A DNA stretch of 64,000 nucleotides from Serratia surfactantfaciens (lineage in GTDB: Bacteria > Pseudomonadota > Gammaproteobacteria > Enterobacterales > Enterobacteriaceae), in assembly GCF_001642805.2 (NCBI RefSeq), contig NZ_CP016948.1, positions 930,001-994,000 on the forward strand, read 5' to 3'. The translations under genes and the position numbers were made by a program. Shown piece by piece: positions 40,834 through 50,681 of this stretch. The notes below the pieces were generated by a model. It ran no database searches. It worked only from the letters and a program-made list of their open reading frames with translations, and was not told the origin of the DNA. Position 1 is the first letter of the stretch; each line of letters opens with the position of its first letter.

Positions 40834-42135
40834 TTACTCGTTGCCGAATGTTATCACTGGCGTGTCTGCACTAACCGCTGGTTGATTTTTTTCCGTTGGA
40901 TCTTCAATCACGAGAGCCGTAATTTTCTGCGATGATGGTTTACTATCCGTCATGATCGACATTATTCTTCCCGTTGTGGAATTACTTCCTTCCTGCATAT
41001 CACTCTTTTTCCAACTAACCTTGGCTTCTCTTTTTCCATTGCTGAAGGTTAAATTCACCTTACCATCGGTTGTCATATTGTAATTTTTTACCGAGTAATT
41101 TTTTATTAAATCGGCAATTTTTTCGTATGACTCCATGCCTGGTTTTTTACTTCCATTTTTCCTGAGCAATCCAAATCTATGCTCTATATTTTGGTTGTTA
41201 TCACCATCATCGCTTAAATCATACCACCAAACTCCTTTTATATATCCCCTGGCTTTTGCAAGAAGAGTATATTTGACAACATATTGGGCTACATAGTCCT
41301 CGCTGTACCCAAATTTCCCCGCATTGGTTGGTACGCCAATTTCAGTGATGTAAATAGGAACCTCTTTGCCTACGAGCCTCTTCAATTCTTCTTGATACCC
41401 ATCAATTTTTTCAATGTTTCCTTCCGGGGTAGTCAACGATTTATCACTGGATTTAAAGCTATACGGATGTATTGATATCCCATCTATATAATTGAGCATG
41501 CCCAGCTTTATCAAGTCATCGGACCATTTTAATCCATCGTTTCCTAAAGGATCGAAGGAGCCGGCAAGCACGATAGCTCCAGGGTCTGCCCTCTTTATCG
41601 CTATAGAGGCCTGCTTGATGAGTTTGTAGTAGACCTGAGCAGGAGGAGGGGCTGGTGATTTATTATGCGTGCCGGTGCCAACACTCCACTCATTCCAGAT
41701 CTCATAATACTTGACCTTTCCTTTAAATCTTTTTGCTGTCCAGTATGCATAATTTGCATAAGCTGCGATAGATTCATCGTTGCTGGCATATCCACTTTTA
41801 TCATAGAGATCATTGCCATAGGCGAGAACGGCAATGGGGTTCATACCATAGTTTTTATTTGCAACTAAGAGAGACTTATCTACACGTATAAGTTTATCTA
41901 CTGGTTGATAGGTGCCTTTCTGCTGTTCAACTAGCCCCCAAAGGTAATCATCACGAAAGGAATTAAAACCATAGTTACTTATCAAGTTCAAATAATGATC
42001 TTGCTCTTCTGGATACCAGCGCAGGTGTGTGTTAATGCCAATCTCGAAGGCATAACCGATTTTCAGAGGCAGGGTGGCAAGAAGTGTGCCGAGTATAAAT
42101 TTGAGAGAGAAGGGAGGGGGTTTTATGAACGTCAT
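40834..42135 (-). CDS. Secreted glycoside hydrolase, clan A TIM barrel (GH39/PslG-like)
   Basis: A 433-residue exported protein: the signal peptide has FILGTLLATLPL as hydrophobic core and cleavage near Tyr28-Ala29. The TIM barrel shows the clan GH-A pair: acid/base Glu149 in YEIWNEW and candidate nucleophile Glu265 in IYITEIGVP, with ISIHPYSFKS and GVWWYDLSDDG between and after. After about residue 345 a beta-rich tail follows. PslG of Pseudomonas, a biofilm-polysaccharide hydrolase, has this kind of architecture. Convergent placement against the capsule operon suggests it cuts or trims that polymer; the GH family number is uncertain. AT-rich like the capsule genes. Confidence 0.78.
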   Translation of the reverse strand: MTFIKPPPFSLKFILGTLLATLPLKIGYAFEIGINTHLRWYPEEQDHYLNLISNYGFNSFRDDYLWGLVEQQKGTYQPVDKLIRVDKSLLVANKNYGMNPIAVLAYGNDLYDKSGYASNDESIAAYANYAYWTAKRFKGKVKYYEIWNEWSVGTGTHNKSPAPPPAQVYYKLIKQASIAIKRADPGAIVLAGSFDPLGNDGLKWSDDLIKLGMLNYIDGISIHPYSFKSSDKSLTTPEGNIEKIDGYQEELKRLVGKEVPIYITEIGVPTNAGKFGYSEDYVAQYVVKYTLLAKARGYIKGVWWYDLSDDGDNNQNIEHRFGLLRKNGSKKPGMESYEKIADLIKNYSVKNYNMTTDGKVNLTFSNGKREAKVSWKKSDMQEGSNSTTGRIMSIMTDSKPSSQKITALVIEDPTEKNQPAVSADTPVITFGNE

Positions 42136-42494
42136 CGTCTTATCTCGCTGAGGTCAGAGTGAAAATAATAGATTGGTTTTACAGGTATTTTTACGCTTTC
42201 AAACGTGAAAGTAACTAAGGTTATTCCTAATGTTAGCTAAGCAATCACTCGTTAACTAAATGCAGGAAAGATTAGTATCAATCTGCGTCATTAGGATTAT
42301 TTTTATATTTCCTTTCTAATCTTGACATCATTGAATTTAGATACTTTCTTTGTATGTATCTACTGCTTTAACTATAGGAGTATTGAAACTGACGAATCAT
42401 TGATTTTCATGCATTTTTGCTTGTTCTTGCTTTGTTCTTCAGCGGCAAATTGCTGTCTGTAACGTTTTTGAATGGCTTCTCTAGGAGAATACAC
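42136..42494. promoter_or_regulatory. Divergent AT-rich region between the hydrolase and slaA
   Basis: A 359-base, AT-rich stretch that must carry the promoters of the minus-strand hydrolase and of slaA. No operator or repeat was recognised. The open reading frame extending upstream of slaA within it is not supported by a ribosome-binding site. Confidence 0.55.
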
Positions 42495-45494
42495 ATGTCA
42501 TCTCTTGTCTCACAGCAGACTGGTGCTGCGCTTTACTATGCTGTTCTTGGTAAAGCAGCATCCGCGGCGACGTTCGATAGTGCCGGGCAACTTCTTGAAA
42601 ATGGTGGAACTTCAGCGCAATATGTCGCTCAGATTATCTCTTCCAGTGCAGGTCAGGCGTTATATAGCGGGAAGAGTACTAGCGATATTGTGAGTGCGAT
42701 ATATACCAACGTTTATGGCTCAGCACCTAGCGCCGGTGTTTTAGCTGCTTTGCTTGCTGGAGGACAGCCCGCGGCAAATATCGTTGGTGGTTTGGTCAGT
42801 GATCTCTTAAATTACAATGGCTTTGATTCAACCATACTTTCTCAACAAACTGCATTTGATAATAAAATCGATGCCGTATTGTATCCTTCGGCGAATACTG
42901 CAGCCGCGGCCGGTAATGGCGCTTCTGATGTATTAGCGATCTACTATGTTCTTGGGTCCGTGCAATCAGCTGCAGGTGTCAACTATTGGGGGGCGGCAAT
43001 TAATGATGGTTCCAGAACATTCTCCGTCGCCGCTCAGAGTTTTGTTAATGAGCGCAGTTATATTAACACTTTGAGTAATCAGGATTTTATTACCAAGCTC
43101 TTTACTCAAGGTTTTAAACGGCCGCCAGATAGCACCGAGTTAAATACCTACTTGACGGAACTGCAAGGCGGAGCAACGCGTGGTGATGTTATTGTTGATT
43201 TCATCAACTCGTTGCGTGGCAGTGTCAGCAGCTCTGATGCCGCAGCTAAACAGGCGTTTACACTGGCAACAACTGCTTACACTGCTGGTAGTTTACCTGG
43301 CTTGAATTACCAGGAACAGGCTGCTGCAGTGTTCCTGGCCGTGCCGGAGCGCGGCATTGACGCCGTGGGTTTGGATAGCTGGAGCAAGTATCTGGCATCT
43401 GGCGCGGCATATACTACGTTTATTACCAGTGCATTAGCTTCTGATGAATTCCAGCGGAAAGGCGCACAGCTGACTGGTGATAACTTTATCCAACATGTTT
43501 ACACCGCAGTTCACGGTACTGCAGCTACGGCGGCTCAGCTGGCGCTTTACAGTACTTTGGGGACTGATAAATCGGTTATTACCCAAGCCATCATTAATGA
43601 CCTGCGGACTTCAACGGCTACTGACACGGTCACTGTCACTCAGCAGCATGCATTTGAGTTTGATATCGGTACCAGCCTGTTGTACAAAACCGCTGCTAGC
43701 CTGACGACTACAGCCGCCGGCGGTAACGCTACGGGTACTGTGAACACAGGTATTTCTCATCAAATCAGCAACGCCGAAACCGCAGTACTAACGAATGTTC
43801 AACTGAACGCCAACGCCGCCAGCCTGGTCAACCTGAAGTTCGCCGATCACCTGGCTAACCTGACCATCAACGGCACCAGTGCAGCAACGGTGAACCTGTC
43901 TGATAACGGCGTCAACCCTGGCGTGGCGGTGACTGTCAACAACGGCAACGTCATTCTGAACGCCAGCTCCGGTTCAGACAATGTGGTCGTGACTTCGACG
44001 GCTAATATCGCGACCGGTACCGCACAGTTTAACCTCGGCGCCGGCAACGACAGCCTGCACTGGGCAGGTAACGCGGTCTCCGGCGGTGCGAACACCGTTG
44101 CCAATACCGTCAAGGCTGACGGCGGTACCGGCACGGATTCCATCTCTGCCAACTTCATCACCAAAACCGTAGTAACCAACCAGAACGCCCTGGGCGTTCG
44201 CACCAGCACGGTGACCAGCAACGCCAACAACTTCTCGAACTTCGAGCAGATTGATCTGACCGGCTACATCGGTAAGTCTGTCGGTACGCTGATTACGACA
44301 CCGCTGATTGGTTCGTCGACTATCACTACCGTCACTACGCCAACCAACACCTTCGACTTCGGCCTGACCAACGGCACGTCCACGGTGGAAGGCACTACCG
44401 GCGGTACGGTCACCCAAAACGCGGCGGCGACCAACCTGGGGGCGCAAGGTTTCGTGATTTCCGGGCTGGCTAACGTCAACGTCATCAACGCCGCCGGCGG
44501 TAACGCCGCGCAGCTGGAAGTGAAAGGGGACGCGACCTCCGCCAGTACGCTGAACTTCACCTTCGTGCAGAACGCCACCGATCACTTCAACATCAACTTC
44601 GATGCGGTGAGTTCGGCCAACGTGAATGCCGGCGCCATCAGCCTGAACAGCACCAGCAGCGCCCTGCTGGGCACTGCGCTGACAACGGTGAACGTGGCTT
44701 CCGGCGGTACAGGTTCGTTTAACAACATTCTGTCTCTGGCCGGTACCAATGCGCAGGTTCAGACTGTTAATGTGACTGGCGATCATGCGTTGAATCTGAC
44801 GCTGGGCAGCGGTTTCAGTAACGTGCGTGATGTTAACGCTTCGACCAATACCGGCGGTTTGAACCTGGATTCAAGCCATGCGGGTACTGGTGACGGTATC
44901 ATCGTGCAGCTGTTGAACGCCTTGCCATTGAGCGCGGTTACCACCGCGTTGCTGACCCCGTTGTTGAACACCTTGGGCCTGAACGGTTATCAACTGACGG
45001 TTGAAGGGACGTCGACAGCCGACAGCTTCAACGTACTGGGCAACACCACGTTGACCGGCGGTGCCGGGGCGAATATCTACGATCTGAAATCCAGTAACAC
45101 GCAGGCGGGGGTCACCATCACCGACTTTAGCACCGCGAAGGACAAGATCGTTGATGCTGCTTCCGGGCTGACCCTGTCCAATACCGGTACTGCGGTGGCG
45201 GATTACGGTACTCGCGCTTCAGATACGTTGGATGCACTGTTGGGCTCGTTGGTTGGCGGTCTGACCACCGGCGTTGTCGGCCTGTTGGGCGGCATCCTGG
45301 GCCTGAGCAATCCAAACTCGCTGACGGCGAAGGTGGGCGTGGCTTCGGTGGTGTTCAGCGGTACCGGTAACAATGCTGACTCCTATGTGATTATTGATAA
45401 CAACAATAACCACACGCTGGATGCCAACGACACGGTTATTTACCTGACTGGCCAGAACCACCAGCAATTGGTGGATACTCTGCACTACGCCTAA
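42495..45494 (+). CDS. slaA: S-layer protein secreted by the Lip type I exporter
   Basis: SlaA forms the surface layer of S. marcescens and is exported by LipBCD without a cleaved signal peptide. The 999-residue protein is rich in Ala, Thr, Ser, Asn and Gly and nearly free of Cys. The N-terminal 400 residues contain DUF4214-like repeats (for example FITKLFTQGFKRPPDSTELNTYL, FIQHVYTAVHGTAATAAQLALY); the rest is beta-rich with degenerate glycine-rich, RTX-like pieces (LGAGNDSLHW, LTGGAGANIYDL). The C-terminus, ending QLVDTLHYA, should hold the secretion signal. The ATG at 42495 has AGGAG upstream. Base composition becomes visibly more GC-rich after about 43,780. Confidence 0.92.
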   Translation: MSSLVSQQTGAALYYAVLGKAASAATFDSAGQLLENGGTSAQYVAQIISSSAGQALYSGKSTSDIVSAIYTNVYGSAPSAGVLAALLAGGQPAANIVGGLVSDLLNYNGFDSTILSQQTAFDNKIDAVLYPSANTAAAAGNGASDVLAIYYVLGSVQSAAGVNYWGAAINDGSRTFSVAAQSFVNERSYINTLSNQDFITKLFTQGFKRPPDSTELNTYLTELQGGATRGDVIVDFINSLRGSVSSSDAAAKQAFTLATTAYTAGSLPGLNYQEQAAAVFLAVPERGIDAVGLDSWSKYLASGAAYTTFITSALASDEFQRKGAQLTGDNFIQHVYTAVHGTAATAAQLALYSTLGTDKSVITQAIINDLRTSTATDTVTVTQQHAFEFDIGTSLLYKTAASLTTTAAGGNATGTVNTGISHQISNAETAVLTNVQLNANAASLVNLKFADHLANLTINGTSAATVNLSDNGVNPGVAVTVNNGNVILNASSGSDNVVVTSTANIATGTAQFNLGAGNDSLHWAGNAVSGGANTVANTVKADGGTGTDSISANFITKTVVTNQNALGVRTSTVTSNANNFSNFEQIDLTGYIGKSVGTLITTPLIGSSTITTVTTPTNTFDFGLTNGTSTVEGTTGGTVTQNAAATNLGAQGFVISGLANVNVINAAGGNAAQLEVKGDATSASTLNFTFVQNATDHFNINFDAVSSANVNAGAISLNSTSSALLGTALTTVNVASGGTGSFNNILSLAGTNAQVQTVNVTGDHALNLTLGSGFSNVRDVNASTNTGGLNLDSSHAGTGDGIIVQLLNALPLSAVTTALLTPLLNTLGLNGYQLTVEGTSTADSFNVLGNTTLTGGAGANIYDLKSSNTQAGVTITDFSTAKDKIVDAASGLTLSNTGTAVADYGTRASDTLDALLGSLVGGLTTGVVGLLGGILGLSNPNSLTAKVGVASVVFSGTGNNADSYVIIDNNNNHTLDANDTVIYLTGQNHQQLVDTLHYA

Positions 45495-45874
45495 GGGTAA
45501 AGTTGCAATAACCAATAATTCCCCATGGGACTATTGGGGATTAAATAATGCGGGGGCGTAACCCCCCGCATGTTTAATTTTGTGAGCGGCATCATCCTCT
45601 CTAAGTTATTCCATTTCGTTATCTTCCTCTCTTATTTTTGATCTCCTGTATCTCATTGTTTTGTCATGGTTTATTTCATCTTTTTGACCGTCTTTTTTTT
45701 TATGGCCAACCTTGCCGATTTTCACTTTCTCAACCTATAGTTAACGAAAGTATCTGCAGTCTCGGGCATTTTTTTGGGGTGAGTCTTCCCGGGGTAAATT
45801 CTTTTTTAGGAATTTCTTTAGGGGAGGGGTCAATGCGGATTGGACTGACAGTGCACATGATGTAAGGGCAGAAC
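45495..45874 (+). other. slaA-lipB intergenic region
   Basis: A 380-base gap. The first 80 bases hold the slaA terminator; the remainder is AT-rich and probably carries the lipB promoter. A 75-codon open frame (45638-45865) ends 9 bases before lipB, but its composition is not protein-like and it has no recognisable family. Confidence 0.6.
45548..45581 (+). terminator. Terminator of slaA
   Basis: ATGCGGGGG (45548-45556) and CCCCCGCAT (45563-45571) form a 9-bp stem with a 6-base loop, followed by GTTTAATTTT. A smaller hairpin (CCCCA / TGGGG) precedes it. Confidence 0.8.
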
Positions 45875-47641
45875 GTGAATCAATTTATCCCGCGCAACGA
45901 AATTGCGGATGTTATACGGACGCGCAGTAAAGTCTTCTGGACCGTTGGTATTTTCACGGCGTTTATTAACCTGTTAATGCTGGTTCCTTCCATTTACATG
46001 CTCCAGGTTTATGACCGGGTGCTCCCTTCGCGTAATGAAATCACGCTGTTAATGCTGACGCTGATCATGCTGGGTATGTTTGGCATGATGTCCTTGCTTG
46101 AATACGTGCGCAGCATGGTGGTGATCCGCATCGGCAGCCAGCTGGATATGCGCCTCAATACGCGCATCTATACGGCGGCTTACGAGGCGAATCTAAAGAA
46201 CGGCTCTTCCGATGCCGGCCAGATGTTGAGCGATCTGACCAACGTGCGCCAGTTTTTGACCGGAAGCGCGCTATTTGCCTTCTTCGATGCGCCCTGGTTC
46301 CCGATCTATCTGCTGGTGATTTTCCTGTTTAACCCTTGGCTGGGGTTGTTCGCCCTGGTGGGTTCCTTGCTGTTGATCGCCCTGGCGGTGATCAACGAAG
46401 TGGTGTCGAAGAAGCCGTTGGCGGATGCCAGCCGCCTTTCTATTATGTCGAGCAGTCTGGCCAGCACCAACCTGCGCAATGCCGAAGTGATCGAAGCGCT
46501 GGGCATGTTGCCTAATCTGAAAGGACGCTGGTTCGGTCTGCATCAGCGCTTCCTGAACAGCCAACGCATCGCCAGCGAGCGGGCGTCGCGGGTGACGTCG
46601 ATCACCAAGTTTGTGCGTCTGTCGCTCCAGTCGTTGGTTTTGGGGCTTGGGGGCTGGCTGGCGATCGATGGGCACATCACGCCGGGCATGATGATCGCCG
46701 GTTCGATTTTGATGGGGCGCACGCTGGCGCCGATCGAGCAGGTGATCAACGTTTGGAAAAGTTGGAGTTCCGCCAAGCTGGCATACCAGCGCCTGGTACG
46801 CTTGCTGGATCAGCATCCTCCGCGCGGTACCGGCATGTCGTTGCCGCGTCCGGAAGGGGTGATCTCTGTTGAAGGGGTGACCGCGACGCCGCCCGGTTCG
46901 AAGGGAAGCGCGGTGTTGCATAACGTCAGCTTTGCCATTCAGCCGGGAGACGTGCTGGGGATTATTGGGCCAAGCGCCTCCGGCAAGTCAACGCTGGCGC
47001 GCCTGTTGGTCGGTATCTGGCCAGTCAGCGAAGGCATTGTGCGGCTCGACAACGCCGATATCTATCAGTGGAACAAGGACGAACTGGGGCCTTTCATCGG
47101 TTATCTGCCGCAGGATATTGAACTGTTCGCCGGCAGCATCGCAGAGAACATCGCCCGCTTCAACGAACTGGACTCGGAGAAAGTGATCGAGGCCGCCAAG
47201 TTGGCCGGGGTGCATGAGCTGATTCTGCGCTTCCCTAATGGCTATGATTCGGTGATCGGCAGCGGTGGCGCCGGGCTTTCCGGTGGTCAGAAACAGCGTA
47301 TCGGTTTGGCGCGCGCGCTGTATGGCGATCCTTCTCTTATCGTGCTGGATGAACCCAACTCCAATCTGGACGATGCCGGTGAGCGGGCGTTGAATCAGGC
47401 CATTACGTTCCTTAAGCAGCGGAATAAGACGGTGATTCTGATTACTCACCGTACCAATCTGCTGGCGATGACCAACAAGCTGTTGCTGTTGGTTAACGGG
47501 AACGTCAATGCGTTTGGCCCTACGCAGCAAGTACTGCAGGCGTTGGCGAATGCGCAAAAAGCGCAGGTGCCTCCGCAAGCGGTGCGCGCGGTGAACTCCG
47601 AGCCGGATGAAGGCGATATTCCTAAAACTCAAATTAATTAA
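45875..47641 (+). CDS. lipB: Type I secretion ABC transporter (Lip system)
   Basis: LipB is the inner-membrane ATPase-permease of the LipBCD exporter, which in S. marcescens secretes lipase, metalloprotease and SlaA. The 588-residue PrtD-type protein has six membrane spans, then an ABC domain with Walker [10 protein letters not shown] (365-373), signature [15 protein letters not shown] and Walker [14 protein letters not shown], and an H-loop in ILITHRTN. It starts at GTG with AAGGG upstream. The gene order slaA-lipB-lipC-lipD is the known S. marcescens arrangement. Confidence 0.94.
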   Translation: MNQFIPRNEIADVIRTRSKVFWTVGIFTAFINLLMLVPSIYMLQVYDRVLPSRNEITLLMLTLIMLGMFGMMSLLEYVRSMVVIRIGSQLDMRLNTRIYTAAYEANLKNGSSDAGQMLSDLTNVRQFLTGSALFAFFDAPWFPIYLLVIFLFNPWLGLFALVGSLLLIALAVINEVVSKKPLADASRLSIMSSSLASTNLRNAEVIEALGMLPNLKGRWFGLHQRFLNSQRIASERASRVTSITKFVRLSLQSLVLGLGGWLAIDGHITPGMMIAGSILMGRTLAPIEQVINVWKSWSSAKLAYQRLVRLLDQHPPRGTGMSLPRPEGVISVEGVTATPPGSKGSAVLHNVSFAIQPGDVLGIIGPSASGKSTLARLLVGIWPVSEGIVRLDNADIYQWNKDELGPFIGYLPQDIELFAGSIAENIARFNELDSEKVIEAAKLAGVHELILRFPNGYDSVIGSGGAGLSGGQKQRIGLARALYGDPSLIVLDEPNSNLDDAGERALNQAITFLKQRNKTVILITHRTNLLAMTNKLLLLVNGNVNAFGPTQQVLQALANAQKAQVPPQAVRAVNSEPDEGDIPKTQIN

Positions 47642-47695
47642 GCCGTGAACTTGTCTGGCGGCGCCGTTGCGTCGCCGACAGTCAAAGGAGTTGGT

Positions 47696-49027
47696 ATGTC
47701 TACGCATATTGGCGAGCCGAATGACTCGTACTCAGAACAGATCCCGCTGGATGAGCGTCGTTATACCCGCCTCGGGTGGTTGGCGCTGGGAGTGGGCGTG
47801 TTCGGCTTCTTAGCCTGGGCGGCGTTTGCGCCTCTGGATAAAGGGGTCGCTTCGCCGGGATCGGTAACCGTTTCCGGCAACCGTAAAACGGTGCAGGCGC
47901 CGGCCAGCGGCATCATCAAAAATATCGTGGTGAAAGACGGCGATAAGGTGAAAGCCGGCGAAGTCCTGGTGCAGTTGAGCCAGGTGCAGGCGCAGGCGCA
48001 GGTCGATTCCCTGCGCGACCAGTACTACACCACGCTGGCGACCGAAGGGCGTTTGCTCGCTGAACGGGATGGTCTAAGCGCGGTCACTTTCTCCCCCATC
48101 TTCACCAAGATCAAGGATCAGCCACGCGTCGCGGAGATCATCGCGCTGCAGACGCAGTTGTTCGCCTCCCGCCGCCAGGGGCTGCAGAGTGAAATTGACG
48201 GTTACAAGCAGTCGATGGACGGGATCCGTTTCCAGTTGAAAGGCCTGCAGGATTCGCGCGCCAACAAACAGATCCAACTCTCCAGCCTGCGTGAGCAGAT
48301 GAACAGCATGAAACAGCTGGCGGCGGACGGTTACCTGCCGCGTAACCGCTATCTGGAAATTCAGCGCCAGTTCGCCGAGGTAAATAGCAGCATCGATGAA
48401 ACCGTCGGGCGGATTGGTCAATTGCAAAAGCAGCTGCAGGAATCTCAACAGCGTATCGATCAGCGTTTCGCCGACTATCAGCGCGAGGTCAGAACGCAGC
48501 TGGCGCAAACCCAAATGGACGCCAGCGAGTTCCGCAACAAGCTGCAAATGGCCGATTTCGATCTGGGCAACACCGCCATCACCTCACCGGTGGACGGCAC
48601 CGTGGTCGGATTGAATATCTTCACTCAGGGGGGCGTCGTGGGAGCGGGTGACCACCTGATGGACGTGGTACCCAGTCAGGCGACATTGGTGGTGGATTCT
48701 CGTCTGAAAGTCGACCTGATCGACAAGGTGTACAACGGGTTGCCGGTGGATCTGATGTTTACCGCCTTCAACCAAAATAAAACCCCGAAAATTCCGGGAA
48801 CGGTCACCTTGGTTTCCGCCGACCGTCTGGTCGACAAAACCAATGGCGAACCTTACTACCAGATGCAGGTCACGGTCTCGCCGGAGGGCATGAAAATGCT
48901 CAGCGGCGAGGACATCAAGCCGGGGATGCCGGTGGAGGTGTTCGTGAAAACGGGGTCGCGCTCGCTGCTGAGCTATCTGTTTAAACCTATTTTGGATCGC
49001 GCTCATACTTCATTAACCGAGGAATAA
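47696..49027 (+). CDS. lipC: Type I secretion membrane fusion protein (Lip system)
   Basis: LipC bridges LipB and the outer-membrane LipD. The 443-residue HlyD-family protein has one N-terminal membrane span (about residues 26-46), a lipoyl/barrel-sandwich half RKTVQAPASGIIKNIVVKDGDKVKAGEVLVQL, a long coiled-coil hairpin rich in Gln/Arg (about 90-290), and the C-terminal half ITSPVDGTVVGLNIFTQGGVV followed by a beta-barrel. The ATG at 47696 has AAAGGAG five bases upstream; the open frame from 47645 is not preferred. It lies 54 bases after lipB. Confidence 0.94.
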   Translation: MSTHIGEPNDSYSEQIPLDERRYTRLGWLALGVGVFGFLAWAAFAPLDKGVASPGSVTVSGNRKTVQAPASGIIKNIVVKDGDKVKAGEVLVQLSQVQAQAQVDSLRDQYYTTLATEGRLLAERDGLSAVTFSPIFTKIKDQPRVAEIIALQTQLFASRRQGLQSEIDGYKQSMDGIRFQLKGLQDSRANKQIQLSSLREQMNSMKQLAADGYLPRNRYLEIQRQFAEVNSSIDETVGRIGQLQKQLQESQQRIDQRFADYQREVRTQLAQTQMDASEFRNKLQMADFDLGNTAITSPVDGTVVGLNIFTQGGVVGAGDHLMDVVPSQATLVVDSRLKVDLIDKVYNGLPVDLMFTAFNQNKTPKIPGTVTLVSADRLVDKTNGEPYYQMQVTVSPEGMKMLSGEDIKPGMPVEVFVKTGSRSLLSYLFKPILDRAHTSLTEE

Positions 49028-49029
49028 TT

Positions 49030-50406
49030 TTGATTCAATCAAAACGACAGGCTGCCGGTCTGGTTATCGGCACCCTATTGTTTGCGATGTCTGCGCCGGT
49101 TTATTCGATAGGGATTTTAGACGCATATTCGCTGGCATTAGAAAAGGACCCGACCTTCCGGGCGGCTATAAAAGAGAAAGAAGCGGGAGATGAAAACGAA
49201 AATATCGGCAGGGCCGGGTTGCTGCCGAAAGTATCACTGAACTACCAGAATTCGCCGCGCAACTGGCAAACGCAGAAGTACCCGCAGAGCGACTTCTTTG
49301 GCAACATTACGGAAGCGACGCGGCGTCAGCAGTACCGCAGCTATTCCAGCTCGGTGACGTTGACGCAGCCGCTGTTCGATTACGAAGCCTATGCGCGCTA
49401 TAAAGGCGGCGTGGCGCAGACGCTGATGTCGGACGAACGCTATCGCGGCAAACTGCTCGATCTGGCAGTGAGGGTGGTCAATGCCTATGTCGAAGTGGCC
49501 TATTCCAAAGATCAGATTGCCTTGGCCGAGGCGCAAAAAGCGGCCTATAAAGAGCAGCTGGCGTTGAACGATCGGCTGATGAGCGCGGGTGAGGGGACGT
49601 TGACCGACGTTTCCGAAACGCAGGCACGCTACAGCCTGGCTGAAGCGCAGGTGATCGAAGCGCGCGACGCGTTGGATGCCGCGCAGCGTGAGTTGGAAGT
49701 CATCATCGGGGTACCGCTGAATCAACTGGATGAGCTGCAGGTCTTGCGGCCGGGCAAATTCCAGGTGGCGCCGCTAATCCCGTCGAAGTTCGATGAGTGG
49801 CAAAAGATAGCTCTGGAGAATAACCCACTATTGGCCGCCTCGCGCCACGGCGTCGATGCGGCGAAATACGAAGTAGAGAGAAACCGCGCTGGCTTTATGC
49901 CGAGTGTGCAACTCTATGCTTCGCATTCGGAGAACGATTCCAGCAGCGACAACACGGTTAACCAGAAATACCGCACCGACAGCATCGGGGTACAGGTGAG
50001 TCTGCCGATTTACTCCGGCGGCGGCGTGGCGGCCTCAACGCGGCAGGCGGCGGCACGCTACGGCCAGGCGATGGCCGAGATGGACACGCAAGTGGGTTCG
50101 ACGCTGAACGATCTGCGCAAGCAGTTCAACCTGTGCATCAGCAGCCGCGCCAAGCTGGCGGCCTACGAGCTGGCGGTGAAGTCGGCGACTACCCAGGTGA
50201 CGGCGACCCGGCAGAGTGTATTGGCGGGGCAGCGCGTCAACGTCGATGTGCTCAACGCCGAACAGCAGCTCTATAGCGCCCAGCGCGACCTGGCTTCTGC
50301 CAAGTATACCTACATCAAGTCCTGGATTACCCTGCTGAGCGATTCCGGTACGCTGGACGAGAAGGATGTGCTGCGGGTGGCGCAGTATTTCGCCCGCAGT
50401 CGCTAA
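49030..50406 (+). CDS. lipD: TolC-family outer-membrane channel (Lip system)
   Basis: LipD is the outer-membrane duct of the Lip exporter. The 458-residue precursor has a signal peptide with cleavage near VYS-IG (residue 27) and two TolC-type repeats: SLALEKDPTFRAAIKEKEAGDENENIGRAGLLPKVSLN in the first and ALENNPLLAASRHGVDAAKYEVERNRAGFMPSVQL in the second. The start is TTG at 49030 with AGGA about 7 bases upstream, two bases after the lipC stop, indicating coupling; a later in-frame ATG would remove the signal peptide. Confidence 0.93.
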   Translation: MIQSKRQAAGLVIGTLLFAMSAPVYSIGILDAYSLALEKDPTFRAAIKEKEAGDENENIGRAGLLPKVSLNYQNSPRNWQTQKYPQSDFFGNITEATRRQQYRSYSSSVTLTQPLFDYEAYARYKGGVAQTLMSDERYRGKLLDLAVRVVNAYVEVAYSKDQIALAEAQKAAYKEQLALNDRLMSAGEGTLTDVSETQARYSLAEAQVIEARDALDAAQRELEVIIGVPLNQLDELQVLRPGKFQVAPLIPSKFDEWQKIALENNPLLAASRHGVDAAKYEVERNRAGFMPSVQLYASHSENDSSSDNTVNQKYRTDSIGVQVSLPIYSGGGVAASTRQAAARYGQAMAEMDTQVGSTLNDLRKQFNLCISSRAKLAAYELAVKSATTQVTATRQSVLAGQRVNVDVLNAEQQLYSAQRDLASAKYTYIKSWITLLSDSGTLDEKDVLRVAQYFARSR

Positions 50407-50435
50407 CAACATATTCACTTATAAGCATTAATCTG

Positions 50436-50463
50436 AAAGAGCAGCACTGTGCTGCTCTTTTTT
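50436..50463 (+). terminator. Terminator of lipBCD
   Basis: AAAGAGCAGCA (50436-50446) and TGCTGCTCTTT (50450-50460) form an 11-bp stem with a CTG loop and a following T run, 30 bases after the lipD stop. Confidence 0.92.
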
Positions 50464-50681
50464 GTGTTAATACGTTATGTTATCGACCGATGCTTCCTCC
50501 AGTATTTATATTTGCCTGGTTTATTTCTATACATAAATTTCTTTTAAGGGACGGCAAGTTAGGGGGATGCATTCTTTTCGTGAAATGTAACGATTGGGTG
50601 ATAAACGTACGAATTCTAGAATGATACTGCTGATGTGTGGTGTTGTCCTTATAAGAACGATGGCTGAGTAAAGGGTAGATA

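Noticed and set aside
42417..42494. N-terminal extension of slaA with a hydrophobic, signal-like start
   Set aside because: SlaA is a type I secreted protein without a signal peptide, and a good AGGAG site precedes the ATG at 42495.
45638..45865. A possible 75-residue protein just upstream of lipB
   Set aside because: No family, composition typical of AT-rich leader sequence, and no convincing ribosome-binding site; better read as the lipB leader.
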